The notes under the pieces were generated by a model. It did no database searches. It was not told the origin of the DNA and worked only from the letters and a program-made list of their open reading frames with translations. This document shows, one piece after another, positions 41,680-54,700 of a stretch of DNA of 64,000 nt. Within the stretch, counting starts at the first letter, position 1; each line of letters opens with the position of its first letter. Where the stretch lies: NCBI RefSeq assembly GCF_029227915.1, contig NC_079880.1, positions 31,677,501-31,741,500 of the forward strand, given 5' to 3'. The translations under genes were made by a program, and so were the position numbers. This DNA is from Hydractinia symbiolongicarpus. Taxonomy: Eukaryota > Cnidaria > Hydrozoa > Anthoathecata > Hydractiniidae.

Positions 41680-44412
41680 AGAACTCTGTCAACTACAAGC
41701 ACAGACCTCTGAAGGTTGTAATATGCCTCTTAGAGGCCTAATAAAGGCTTAACACGTAAATCACGTGGTTCTACGTGGCTGTGCAGGTTACCATTGGTCT
41801 ACTCCTTCATCTCTCAATGGACTACTACGTCATAAGTCGTTTTCCTTAGGACCATGGCTTTAGAACTCTGTCAACTACAAGCACAGACCTCTGAAGTTTG
41901 TAATATGCCTCTTAGAGGCCTAATAAAGGCTTAACACGTAAATCACGTGGTTCTACGTGGCTGTGCAGGTTACCATTGGTCTACTCCTTTAACTCTCAAT
42001 GGACTGCTACGTCATAAGTAGTTTTTCTTCGCACCACGGCTTTAAAATTCCGTCATCTACATGCACATGAATCTAGAGACCGTAATATGGCCTTTTGTTG
42101 CCTAATAAAGGCTTAGCACGCAAATCACGTGGTTCTACGTGCATGTGCAGTTTACCATTGGCCTACTCCTTCAACTCTCAATCGACTACTGCGTCCTAAG
42201 TCATTTTCTTTGGCACCATGACTTTACAACGCCGTCAACTACATGCACAGGCCTCTAAATGCCGTAATATGCCTTATAGAGGCCTAATAAAGGCGATACA
42301 CGAAAAATCACGTGGTTCCACAAGTGTGTGCAGGTTACCATTTGTCAACTCCTTCTACTCTTAATGGACTACTACGTGATAAGTCGTTTTCCTTGGCACC
42401 ATGGCTTTAGAACTCCGTCATCTACATGCACAGACGTCTAAAAGCCGTAATAAGGCCTTTTTGTCGCCTAATAAAGGGCTTACGTGTAAATCACGTGTTT
42501 CCACGCGCTTGCACAGGTTACCATTTGCCTAGTTCTTCCATCCTACATGGACTTCGACGTCTTAAGTCGTTTTCGCCAGAGCCATGGGTTTAGAACTCTG
42601 TCAACTACAAGCACAGACCTCTGAAGGTTGTAATATGCCTCTTAGAGGCCTAATAAAGGCTTAAAACGTAAATCACGTGATTCTACGTGGCTGTGCAGAT
42701 TACCATTGGTCTACTCCTTCATCTCTCAATGGACTACTACGTCATAAGTCGTTTTCCTTAGGACCATGGCTTTAGAACTCTGTCAACTACAAGCACAGAC
42801 CTCTGAAGGTTGTAATATGCGTCTTAGAGGCCTAATAAAGGCTTAACACGTAAATCACGTGGTTCTACGTGGCTGTGCAGGTTACCATTGGTCTACTCCT
42901 TTAACTCTCAATGGACTGCTACGTCATAAGTAGTTTTTCTTCGCACCATGGCTTTAAAATTCCGTCATCTACATGCACATGAATCTAGAGACCGTAATAT
43001 GGCCTTTTGTTGCCTAATAAAGGCTTAGCATGCAAATCACGTGGTTCTTCGTGCATGTGCAGTTTACCATTGGCCTACTCCTTCAACTCTCAATCGACTA
43101 CTGCGTCCTAAGTCATTTTCTTTGGCACCATGACTTTACAACGCCGTCAACTACATGCACAGGCCTCTAATTGCCGTAATATGCCTTATAGAGGCCTAAT
43201 AAAGGCGATACACGAAAAATCACGTGGTTCCACGTGTGTGTGCTGGTTACCATTGGTATACACCTTCAACTCTCAATGGACTACTACGTCATAAGTCGTT
43301 TTCCTAGGCACCATGGCTTTAGAACTCCGTCATCTACATGCACAGACGTCTAAAAGCCGTAATAAGGCCTTTTTGCCGCCTAATAAAGGGCTTACGTGTA
43401 AATCACGTGTTTCCACGCGCTTGCACAGGTTACCATTTGCCTAGTTCTTCCATCCTACATGGATTTCGACGTCTTAAGTCGTTTTCGCCAGAGCCATGGG
43501 TTTAGAACTCTGTCAACTACAAGCACAGACCTCTGAAGGTTGTAATATGCCTCTTAGAGGCCTAATAAAGGCTTAACACGTAAATCACGTGGTTCTACGT
43601 GGCTGTGCAGGTTACCATTGGTCTACTCCTTCATCTCTCAATGGACTACTACGTCATAAGTCGTTTTCCTTAGGACCATGGCTTTAGAACTCTGTCAACT
43701 ACAAGCACAGACCTCTGAAGTTTGTAATATGCCTCTTAGAGGCCTAATAAAGGCTTAACACGTAAATCACGTGGTTCTACGTGGCTGTGCAGGTTACCAT
43801 TGGTCTACTCCTTTAACTCTCAATGGACTGCTACGTCATAAGTAGTTTTTCTTCGCACCACGGCTTTAAAATTCCGTCATCTACATGCACATGAATCTAG
43901 AGACCGTAATATGGCCTTTTGTTGCCTAATAAAGGCTTAGCACGCAAATCACGTGGTTCTTCGTGCATGTGCAGTTTACCATTGGCCTACTCCTTCAACT
44001 CTCAATCGACTACTGCGTCCTAAAACATTTTCTTTGGCACCATGACTTTACAACGCCGTCAACTACATGCACAGGCCTCTAAATGCCGTAATATGCCTTA
44101 TAGAGGCCTAATAAAGGCGATACACGAAAAATCACGTGGTTCCACGAGTGTGTGCAGGTTACCATTTGTCAACTCCTTCTACTCTTAATGGACTACTACG
44201 TGATAAGTCGTTTTCCTTGGCACCATGGCTTTAGAACTCCGTCATCTACATGCACAGACGTCTAAAAGCCGTAATAAGGCCTTTTTGCCGCCTAATAAAG
44301 GGCTTACGTGTAAATCACGTGTTTCCACGCGCTTGCACAGGTTACCATTTGCCTAGTTCTTCCATCCTACATGGACTTCGACGTCTTAAGTCGTTTTCGC
44401 CAGAGCCATGGG
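41680..44412 (+). repeat. Higher-order repeat, 5-monomer (~910 bp), three copies before the transposon
   Basis: A pair of monomers with ACTACAAGCACAGACCTC starts each copy (41690, 42605, 43510), followed by variants with CATGAATCTAGAG, TAATATGCCTTATAGAGG and AATAAGGCC. The third copy is cut at 44412 by the DNA transposon and the series continues at 51770. Confidence 0.88.
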
Positions 44413-44439
44413 CTCGGGCAACTTACGGACAGTCTCCAA
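44413..44439 (+). repeat. DNA transposon left terminal inverted repeat
   Basis: 27 bp, perfect match to the reverse complement of the right terminus at 51743-51769. Confidence 0.93.
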
Positions 44440-45374
44440 TTATTTCGGGTAAAACACGGGTATACCGCGTTTTATCATAATCGTCTACCGCGTTTTGCTA
44501 TCTGACGTGCTTTTTGTCGTTTCAAGTTTGTGAAGAAGACAAGAAGGTGCCGCCATTTTTGTGTTTTTGTGTTGACAGAAATGGTTGGTTGTACCATACA
44601 TTTGGCTGTTAAGGTATTTGTGATCACGCAGTAAAAACAAGGTTTGTAATATTATTTATTCTATATATTTGAAATTTTCTATATTCTATTTGCCTATAGC
44701 TACCTGTCAAAATTATATATATAGTAGCTATAGCAAAAGCTAGCTATATATTTCTGGAAGTGTTTACCTAAACTTTGTAACTGTCAGAGCTATACATAGC
44801 CTTTCTGGCTGTTATATACATAGATATATACATAGATAGATATATACAATATAAAAACAGTTAGTCAAGAAATTAAACTGTTTATGTAGTTCTTAGATCA
44901 CTGCAGATTACTTAGCTAAATAGTTGTGGGTGCAAATCCTACCTCTGTACGAAAGAGTAGCTTAATTAGAAAAGCAGTTTAGCTAGTATTCTCTTGATTT
45001 AGGGTGAAGATATATAACCCACATAATGGATTGTAAAAATGGACCTTTTTAAGACTGTTAGCTAGCTAGCTATTTCTTCTAAGTTTTGCACAATACAAGA
45101 TTATTGCGTATTAAGCCCGTCAAAGCAACAACAAATACTTTGATATCTTTTTAAAGGTATTAATTTCCTTCTCGTGTTGTTCTTGTTTTTTCGTTTGTGC
45201 AAAATGATGATCCACAATAATATAAAAATACATTTCCCATACGAAACGTATCAGAAAAAAAGTTTTGTATATATATATATATCAAATGTTTTTATTTTAG
45301 CTAGCTCTGGCTAATTTGTTGAAAAATATGCTTCTTAAAATTTAAAAGCGCATATTGATCCTTTTGCTGAAAAA
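44440..45374. other. Transposon 3' non-coding region
   Basis: AT-rich, with short repeats (AGCTATA, ATAGATATATACA and GCTAGCTAGCTA tracts). A minus-strand AATAAA lies at 45291-45296, 79 nt past the stop codon, and is a good polyadenylation-signal candidate. A T-arm-like stem (GTGGG/CCTAC around 44926-44945) does not form a tRNA. No gene is seen. Confidence 0.6.
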
Positions 45375-48300
45375 CTAAATATTTGTCCATTGTTCAAGAA
45401 TTTTTTTGGCGTGGTAATTTAATTTATATTTCTCCATGTAAATTTTATTTGATTTAAGCTCTTCTGTATTCGGCATCTTAAAATTTTTTGCTATGAAGTC
45501 TTTTTCCCAATCTTTCGTAGCTTTTTCTGCTTCATGCTGAACAGCCATCACTTTTTCACGAAAATGAATGATAAATGCTCTACATTTTTTTCTTGAATGT
45601 TCACTTTTAGTCAGCTTATATGACATATGATGACGGTCGAAGTCCTTCAATTTATCTGAATAGCCAAGAACATACATTATGTTCTTGCATACACCTGATT
45701 CAAGAATTGGGTTTTGGTCAGCTTTCGTCTGTCTGTCTCTACAGATCTTTTCCAACTTACTATTTTCTGCAGTTTTTTTAGGATTAGTAACTGAGTCAGC
45801 TATGCAAGGTTGTTGTTCCAATGTAATTGTGTTTGATGTTTCTTTCTTAAAATGAACAGCTTGGTCAACTTCTAAATCCAATAAGGAAGGTTGCTGTTCT
45901 AATGTGATATCTATCTCCATTTCTATCTCTTCATTATTATCATGTGATATATACGCATTATCATATTCTGCATTATCATCATCAGCCATCAGTTTGATAT
46001 TACTTGTTATGTTTGCTTTTGGATTTGTAACGCCAGTCTGAGAGTAAGAAAGAGTTCATATGAGCTAAGAAGCAGGCTAGGTATCTGTAGAATTAAAGAT
46101 AGATGTTGTCCAGATATAAGTAGATTAAGTTGGTTAGGACACTTGCAAGAATGAAGGAGGATAATTGGGTAAGAAAGTGTAGAGATAGACTTGATACAGA
46201 GGAATTTGAGTTGGGGGCTATTAATATACCCATCCTACAGACAGTAAGCCAAGAATGACGTATTACTTACTTCTTCAAGTGCCTTGCATTCTATTAAATC
46301 TCCATTTTCGTCGAAAGTATTTATCTTTGTGATTGGCAATTCAATACCACGATCAACGCATTTCTTCCAACAAGCTTCTACATCTTTTGCTACTGATTGC
46401 AGGTTGTCTTGTTTGAAATTTGTCATCAAAGGCCCTTCAACTCTGAAATCATCATCCTCTTTTCCATCATGAAATATGATAATATCATTTTCTCTATGCC
46501 ACCAAACACCATTACCATAGAGCAAAAAATCTGCAATTCTTTCCAAGTGTGCCTGATATTTCCGTAGAGGTAAGTTAATGTTAAAACAACTTCTTTTCTC
46601 ATCTGAAAATTCAAAAAAGTTTATTTCGAAACAAAATGACAATCATACACTTTTTATCACATGTTAAAATTTTAAACAAAATTAGAAAGATTAATGTTTG
46701 AATATCAAACCAGACTTTTTATTAAGTCAAGCACTTCAAAATATATTTAATTATCACATAGAACAGCCTTTCTGTTTCAGTTTATTCCATGACGACAGAA
46801 CATTGCCTACGTAAAATGACATTTTCCTGTTTTGCGTTGGCAAACTCGTGTTCGACATTTGCAATTTATATTTGTTTTGCGGCCAAATGCTGCAGTACAC
46901 AAATAACAGTTAAATATTTGCCAATGTGAATTGAAAACTTTTGTTTTCATGTGGACATTCGTCTCAGCAATTTCTGAATGCCAACATGAATTAGAAAGCC
47001 AGTAGAAACAGATATTTTAGACTTACCAAGTACACTCTCTGAAAATTTCGATATTTTAGATGTGTTAGTTGATTTTCTAGAACATTCTTTGGCAATAAAT
47101 TTCTGTTCAGCTTGAATACGGATGATGCTATTATCACGTATGGATTCTAAGGATCTGGCTGATGTTCTCAAACTTATTTGATTAATTTTGCTGAATAGCT
47201 GTTCTTCATTCTCTGTGTGTAAGGAGCTTGGTGAGATAATTCTCGATACTTCTGCTAAATGTGTTGTCAAGCCATGATAATAAATGCCATAAAGCTTTTG
47301 TGTAGACATTGACTTTAAATTATGCCCAAACAGATCTTGGCACAACATGGCATGCTGGAAACTAATATTATGTAATCGTAGAATAATTCGTGGGGACCTT
47401 TTTTGGGATTTAAGATATGATAACCGAACTAGCTCCATCAATGTGTACAACAACTCTTTGATTTCCTTTCTGCAAGTGCTTTGCATTGATTGGTAAACAA
47501 CTATTGATGACAGCCGATAGTCAGATCCTCTCACCTTGTCCTTCGAACCATATGTGGCATCTAGGGACTGTTGAAAAATTTTATTCTCTTGAGGTGTCAA
47601 CACTTCATGCAAAACATCCCACAAATTCTTGATATGTCCTTTACAATCATGCAGTGGTTCAATCGGCATCACTTCATAATTAGCAAGATTCAAGGACTCC
47701 ATTGTACTATGTTCATTTCCAAAGCAAAGAGCTGGAACACGGATAATTCCTTTAAAAAAAATTGTTGACTGAATTTATAAATTTTAATGAGTGTAATTTT
47801 GAAAATAAAATCAGAATTGTTTTTATGCTTTTCAATTTTCCTCAACATATCTGATTTTCTTTTGCTTTATTTGTAGAAAAATTTTCAGACAAATATCAAC
47901 TAACATCAACTTATATAAAACTTTTGCGAAAAAGGCCAAAATTTGCAAAAGTTATTTTAGTTTATCAAAAATAAAATAGCCCTAACCTGTCAAATGATTT
48001 TTTAGTAGCTGTTCAAGGTCCTTTTTGTGCAACTTTTGATGAACTGGTAAGTCACGGTCAAGGTTTCTGTAATTTACTTCAAGACCCAGTTTCTCCACAT
48101 TGAGTTGTTGAAATGGAGACACAGCTTTTTGTTGTTGTCCTGCTGGGCCTGATATTACCTAAAATAATCAAAAATAGTTAGTTAAAAATAGTTAATGTTA
48201 TGTAATAGAAATCTATAAATTTGTCATTCATATTTTGTTTCATTTACCTGGAATAAATAATTTTCTATACTTTTTGTCAAAATTACAAATAACGAACAAC

Positions 48301-51262
48301 TTATTTTGAAATTTATGTACCTTCTTCCTTCTTTGTTCCAAGGACACTATTTTGTTACTGTAGACATGGGCTATATCTGTAAATCTTGATTTTTTGCATC
48401 CACAAAGACAGGGAAAGTTTCCACCATGAGAGTTACCACTCTCGTATTGTATTTCAGGATGGTCACCTAAAATATAAATGAATTCCTGTTATCCTTTTTT
48501 AAATAAATTGTTGCATTATGCAGATTAAACTTGTGTGAATTGAATTCCATCAACATACCATGAAAAAACCTTATCACATCAACCACTTTCTTATCATTGA
48601 CAATTAATGGGTCAGACAATTTTCTAATGTCATTAAGTCTGGTTTCGACATATGAAAGCTTCTCTGCAATGCTATCCTGGGCAAAACCAATAATATAAAC
48701 GGATGGACGCTCCACAAGTTCTTGAACATCATGACAAATTCCTAAAATTTAATTTAGCGAACATTATTAAGTGGCATTTAATGTCTACTATCAAAGTAAA
48801 AAAAGTAAATATTTTTGATTTTAGATATCTAGAATTTTGGTGATCAATAACAATACTTCTAAATGACATACCTGTTTTTGCATACATTTCCTCATCTGTA
48901 TAAAATAACTTGTCATCGTAAACAACTTTGACAGTCAATAGTAAATGGCCAGCACTCAAAAGTGATGCATGATCAGACCATAGTATGAAGTATCTTGTCA
49001 AAGCACCTTTTGGATTTCTCATAATCCCCAAACTTTGATGTTCTTCAAAAATCTTTCTGCGAATGTCACTCAGTGGTATACAACGACCAGATACTGTGAA
49101 TTCTTCATTGAAAATCACTCCATTCTTTATCACAGCTTTTTTATATTTTTTTGGCTCAACCAAAGATCCTAATAGAATATCTCCAGATTCAATCTTCTTC
49201 AGTATCTCCTCTTTTATTTTTTCAAATGTAGGGGGCATAGGAACCGACACTCCACTTCCATCTGTAAAAAATGAAATGTTCTCAATATCTCTCTTTCTGA
49301 ACAAGGAATGTTAAGTTGATTGTACAAACGCTACGATATATACATCCTCTTTTTGTATAATACATATTTCTAAAAGTATTGTGAAGATGCAATGTGTTTT
49401 AGGTAAACATTGTTCTACACACAGAAATCTACTGTAACACTTGAAAGAATTTAAGAATCTTTTGCTATAAATTATACAGATTTGATGACAAGACACAATG
49501 TTGGAAGCGTACATTATATATCAATTCTTCTTTTTTTTAGGTACTCACCTGGAAACTTTTCATATTTTCGACGATATTTGCATGGGTTAACAAAATTGTT
49601 TGCAAATTTTGATAAATCAACACCGTTATCTTCGAGAAATTCCTTAACAACTGTATTTCCAGTAGTTCCAGGTATATGATATTTTCGGGCCAAGTCAGAG
49701 TAATTTATCTGCAAGAGGAAATAAATCGATGTGTCACACAAGTTATTTTTTTGTTCAAAATTGGACAATGATATAAATGGCAATGTGTTCAACACAAATG
49801 TTAACAGATACATGAAGATATACCTTACTACCAACATCCATTCCTAACACTTCTTCAAGTAGAGCATGACGATCGAAATTTAATTTGTTTGGATCTGGAC
49901 TATGTCGTTTTTTCTTGATTGGTGTGTCATCTACGTCTTGATTTTGTTGTAATTTTGTCCGCCCTATGGTTAGAAACAACTCCTTAATATATTTTGTTTA
50001 AAATAATTTTTACAGTTTTTAGTTTAGTCAATAATGATTTGCGAGACTGAATTCTACGAACCTAAGGTTTTATTTATTTTTGCTATTTTTTTTGCATTTA
50101 TTCACACAGCAACTTATTTTCATAACATAGTTTTAATTATTTCTGCGTGTTAATTTCGTGGGGTTATATACTTCATCATGATATATGTTGATTGCTTATT
50201 TTTTCATTTTAATATTTGTTTATATATATATATATGCGTGTATATAATTATTTATAAATTTATATTCAAAAAATGCAACAATAAAATAATACCATTCAAG
50301 AAAAACCAGTGCCTGTAGGTGAATGGAGATACAGTACAGGTGAAAGATTAAAATTAAAAAATATATATAGCTATACCTATCATTCTTTTAATTGAATTTT
50401 CTTTACTTTCAAAGTATTGAATCGATCTTGATTTTTTGTAGGAAGCTTTTGATTGTCTGATGCCAAAGATTGTGTCTGTTGCTTTATTTTCACCAAAACA
50501 TTTTTTTTCCAAGGATTTTTTTATTATTTTATTCCGTTCTCTAAGCTCTTTCTTTTTATCAGACTTGGACTTCACTTGAGCAATATTAGCTGATTTGACC
50601 TTTGTGAGAACCTTTGTGAATGGAGTGTCATATATACTGTCCCATTTTGAGTTGATACTATTAAGTACAGATTCTGCCGTTGTTTTCATATATGACATGT
50701 CAGTCTTTGTTTGAGGAATTGTCAAATTTATGGTGATTGGATGAACTGGTGTTGTGTTGATACTGTTTGGAGTAGTAATCGTTGATATGTTGTTATATGT
50801 TACATTTACAGGTGTGGACGTATTATTTGTTGTAGTTGGAGTTTTATTATTCGTACTATTTACAGTGTTTGATATATCTGTTAATGGTTTTTTAACATTG
50901 TTGATTTTTTTTGTTCTGTGTGATGTTGAAACAGGAAATGTATTTTTATTTTTTTCTAATAAACTGCATGCTTGACATGCATGTATAGTATGCCTAATCT
51001 TCTCATTATCTTTGAGTTTCTTCCAATTGTCTTGAGAAAAATCATCTAGGTATTTTTCCCTTACTTTACCGTTCCACTTTTTTTTTCTCACAAACGCAGT
51101 AAGTTCCTTGGACTTTCTGTCAAAATGATTTTTCGTTATGGATACATCAGGAAACATCGCCATAAAATTTGAAAAACGCAAGTCACAGTGATGATGACTT
51201 ATATTTTTCATCCCATTCAATACTTCAGCACGCATAAAAGCGCATTCAAAAACGTTTGCCAT
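45375..51262 (-). CDS. Ten-exon transposase-like gene, 1264 residues, apparently intact
   Basis: Exons on the minus strand are 51262-50377, 49963-49824, 49708-49549, 49261-48872, 48741-48559, 48466-48321, 48158-47987, 47749-47027, 46602-46271 and 46037-45375. All nine introns are GT-AG, all phases join, the total is 3795 nt and no internal stop occurs. The N-terminal ~340 residues include a basic start and a long Thr/Asn-rich linker. A putative RNase H-fold catalytic part follows, with D492 (ILWSDHASLLSAGH), D588 (GDHPEIQYESG) and E723 (MPIEPLHDCKGHI). A Cys cluster (C606, C608, C610 in GGNFPCLCGCKK) lies between the second D and the E. The C-terminus (exon 10) is acidic, then helical and basic. 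I recall relatives with the same blocks in many marine-invertebrate genomes, annotated only as uncharacterised. The DDE assignment is inference from motif order and spacing. Confidence 0.82.
46039..46220 (+). mobile_element. LINE reverse-transcriptase 3' remnant in intron 9
   Basis: On the + strand, antisense to the gene, the frame from 46039 reads SSYELRSRLGICRI and SRLSWLGHL. After a frame change near 46152 it reads MKEDNWVRKCRD. This is the familiar C-terminal block of non-LTR reverse transcriptases (RLRWxGHVxRMxxDxWVxKC). It is short and frameshifted, with no other LINE part nearby. Its left edge coincides with the 3' splice site of exon 10. Confidence 0.7.
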
Positions 51263-51742
51263 GATATTCGTTATTCGTTCTTACTTTATTCCACAAAAAA
51301 AATTTCCCGCTGAAGCTACCATATTTATGTTTTTCTTTTCCCGCAGTTTTTGCGCGTCTTTTAATATAACGGGAAAAAAATCCGACACCGTAGTAAAAAT
51401 GACGTCAAAGTACTGAAAATGACGAAAAATCAAAGAAAACGTCGTGTTTTACAGTTCGCACCACTTAGGGGTATGTGGCGTCATCGGATATTTTTTTAAT
51501 CCACAGATAATATGTCGACGACTTAAAAAAAAGCCGTTTATAGTTGATCGCGTATTTATTTATATGGGTTTTACCGAATTAAAAAGGTGAATAAAATCAC
51601 GAAAGCGAGGCTATATCGACTTAAATACAACTAAAAAATTTTAAACAGCTTTTTTTCAAAAATCGATCCTTCACCTGAACGAATAAAAAAAACCAGGATG
51701 TTTTATTATCAGTCAGGTTGGTGCGCTTAGTAAAACCACGTT
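51263..51742. promoter_or_regulatory. Transposon 5' region (presumed promoter)
   Basis: About 480 bp between the first ATG of the transposase-like gene and the right terminus. AT-rich, with a TGACGTCA site near 51409. No ORF of note. Promoter role is inferred from position. Confidence 0.45.
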
Positions 51743-51769
51743 TTGGAGACTGTCCGTAAGTTGCCCGAG
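51743..51769 (-). repeat. DNA transposon right terminal inverted repeat
   Basis: 27 bp, perfect reverse complement of 44413-44439. It is followed by GG and then the resumed satellite monomer (TTTAGAACTCTG). Confidence 0.93.
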
Positions 51770-54700
51770 GGTTTAGAACTCTGTCAACTACAAGCACAGA
51801 CCTCTGAAGGTTGTAATATGCCTCTTAGAGGCCTAATAAAGGCTTAACACGTAAATCACGTGGTTCTACGTGGCTGTGCAGGTTACCATTGGTCTACTCC
51901 TTCATCTCTCAATGGACTACTACGTCATAAGTCGTTTTCCTTAGGACCATGGCTATAGAACTCTGTCAACTACAAGCACAGATCTCTGAAGTTTGTAATA
52001 TGCCTCTTAGAGGCCTAATAAAGGCTTAACACGTAAATCACGTGGTTCTACGTGGCTGTGCAGGTTACCATTGATCTACTCCTTTAACTCTCAATGGACT
52101 GCTACGTCATAAGTAGTTTTTCTTCGCACCACGGCTTTAAAATTCCGTCATCTACATGCACATGAATCTAGAGACCGTAATATGGCCTTTTGTTGCCTAA
52201 TAAAGGCTTAGCACGCAAATCACGTGGTTCTTCGTGCATGTGCAGTTTACCATTGGCCTACTCCTTCAACTCTCAATCGACTACTGCGTCCTAAGTCATT
52301 TTCTTTGGCACAATGACTTTACAACGCCGTCAACTACATGCACAGGCCTCTAAATGCCGTAATATGCCTTATAGAGGCCTAATAAAGGCGATACACGAAA
52401 ATCACGTGGTTCCACGAGTGTGTGCAGGTTACCATTTGTCAACTCCTTCTACTCTTAATGGACTACTACGTGATAAGTCGTTTTCTTTGGCACCATGGCT
52501 TTAGAACTCCGTCATCTACATGCACAAACGTTTAAAAGCCGTAATATGGCCTTTTTGCCGCCTAATAAAGGGCTTACGTGTAAATCACGTGTTTCCACGC
52601 GCTTGCACAGATTACCATTTGCCTAGTTCTTCCATCCTACATGGACTTCGACGTCTTAAGTCGTTTTCGCCAGAGCCATGGGTTTAGAACTCTGTCAACT
52701 ACAAGCACAGACCTCTGAAGGTTGTAATATGCCTCTTAGAGGCCTAATAAAGGCTTAACACGTAAATCACGTGGTTCTACGTGGCTGTGCAGGTTACCAT
52801 TGGTCTACTCCTTCATCTCTCAATGGACTACTACGTCATAAGTCGTTTTCCTTAGGACCATGGCTTTAGAACTCTGTCAACTACAAGCACAGACCTCTGA
52901 AGGTTGTAATATGCCTCTTAGAGGCCTAATAAAGGCTTAACACGTAAATCACGTGGTTCTACGTGGCTGTGCAGGTTACCATTGGTCTACTCCTTTAACT
53001 CTCAATGGACTGCTACGTCATAAGTAGTTTTTCTTCGCACCACGGCTTTAAAATTCCGTCATCTACATGCACATGAATCTAGAGACCGTAATATGGCCTT
53101 TTGTTGCCTAATAAAGGCTTAGCACGCAAATCACGTGGTTCTTCGTGCATGTGCAGTTTACCATTGGCCTACTCCTTCAACTCTCAATCGACTACTGCGT
53201 CCTAAGTCATTTTCTTTGGCACAATGACTTTACAACGCCGTCAACTACATGCACAGGCCTCTAAATGCCGTAATATGCCTTATAGAGGCCTAATAAAGGC
53301 GATACACGTAATTCACCTCGTTCCACGTGCTTGTGCAAGTTACCATTGGCCTAGTCCTTCCACTCTCAATATACTACAAGGCCATAAGTCGTTTTCCCTA
53401 GCACCATTTATTTAGAACGCTGTCAACTACATGCACAGTCCTCTAAAGGCCGTAATATGCCCTAGAGAGGCCTAATAAAGGCGATACACGAAAATCACGT
53501 GGTTCCACGAGTGTGTGCAGGTTACCATTGGTCAACTCCTTCTACTCTTAATGGACTACTGCGTCCTAAATCCTTTTCCTTGCCACCATGGCTTTAGAAC
53601 GCCTTCAACTACATGCACAGGCCTCTAAATTCCGTAATATAGCCTTTTGCCGCCTAGTAAAGGCCTTACACGTAATTCACCTCGTTCCACGTGCTTGTGC
53701 AAGTTACCATTGGCCTAGTCCTTCCACTCTCAATATACTACAAGGCCATAAGTCGTTTTCCCTAGCACCATTTATTTAGAACGCTGTCAACTACATGCAC
53801 AGTCCTCTAAAGGCCGTAATATGCCCTAGAGAGGCCTAATAAAGGCGATACACGAAAATCACGTGGTTCCACGAGTGTGTGCAGGTTACCATTGGTCAAC
53901 TCCTTCTACTCTTAATGGACTACTACGTTCTAGGACGATTTCCCTCGCACCATGGCTTTAGAACGCCGTCAACTACCTGCACAGTCCTCTAAAGGCCGTA
54001 ATATGGCGTTTTGCCGCCTATTAAAGGCCGTGCACGTAAATCCCCCTGTTCCACATGCTTGTGCAGGTTACCATGGTCTAGTCCTGCCACTCTTCATGGA
54101 CTGCGACGTCCTAAGTCGTTTTCCCTAGCACCATGGCTTTAGAACGCCGTCAACTACATGCACAGGCCTCTAAAGGTTGTGATATGGACTTTTGCCGGCT
54201 AATAAAGGCCTTACGCGTAAATTACGTGCTCCCACGTTCTTGCGCAGGTTACCATTAGTCTAGTCCTTCCAATCTCCATGGACTGCGACGTCCTAAGTCG
54301 TTTTCCCCAGCGCCATGGCTTTAGAACATCGTCAACTACATGCAAAGGTCCCTAAAGGTTGCAATACGCTTTTTACATGCCTAATGAAGGCTTAAAACGT
54401 AAATCACGTTTTTCTACGTGGCTGTGCAGGTTACCATTGGTGTACTCCTTCAACTCTTAATGGACTATTACGTCATAAGTCGTTTTCCTTGGCACAATGG
54501 CTTTAGAACTCTGTCAACTACATGCACAGGCCTCTAAAAGCCATAAAATGGGGTTTTGACGCCTAATAAAGGCCTTGCGGGTAAATTACGTGCTCCCACG
54601 TACTTGCGCAGGTTACCATTCATCTAGTCCTTCCACTCTCCATGGAATGCGACGTCCTAAGTCGTTTTCCCCAGCGCCATGGCTTTAGAACATCGTCAAC

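Larger units (their letters stand above)
19248..44412 (+). repeat. Satellite array, ~182-bp monomer (main block)
   Basis: About 138 monomers. Start-to-start spacing is 182 bp at many sites (20628, 20810, 20992; 36039, 36221, 36403). Each carries the conserved words listed for the left block. In many copies a 63-codon frame runs from ATGGCTTTAGAA to a TAG that lies inside the next copy's first codons (P-W-L-stop reading of CCATGGCTTTAG), so neighbouring frames overlap by 10 nt. Because 182 is 3n+2, successive frames differ. I read this as satellite DNA rather than genes. No non-satellite insertion is seen in this block. Confidence 0.97.
44413..51769 (-). mobile_element. DNA transposon with one ten-exon transposase-like gene
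   Basis: 7,357 bp of AT-rich DNA bounded by 27-bp perfect inverted termini (CTCGGGCAACTTACGGAC...). It interrupts a satellite monomer within CATGGGTTTAG. GG occurs on both sides (44411-44412 and 51770-51771), giving a 2-bp target duplication. The paralogous uninterrupted site at about 56935-56950 confirms both ends. One minus-strand gene fills it (see 45375-51262). I cannot assign it to a named superfamily by eye: the termini are not CACTA and the target is not TA or TTAA. Confidence 0.88.

Noticed and set aside
44920-44980. tRNA-like sequence (T-arm-like GTGGG/CCTAC with a 7-nt loop, and a D-arm-like GTAGCTTAATT)
   Set aside because: The B-box-like part comes before the A-box-like part and no cloverleaf closes; at most a SINE or tRNA scrap.
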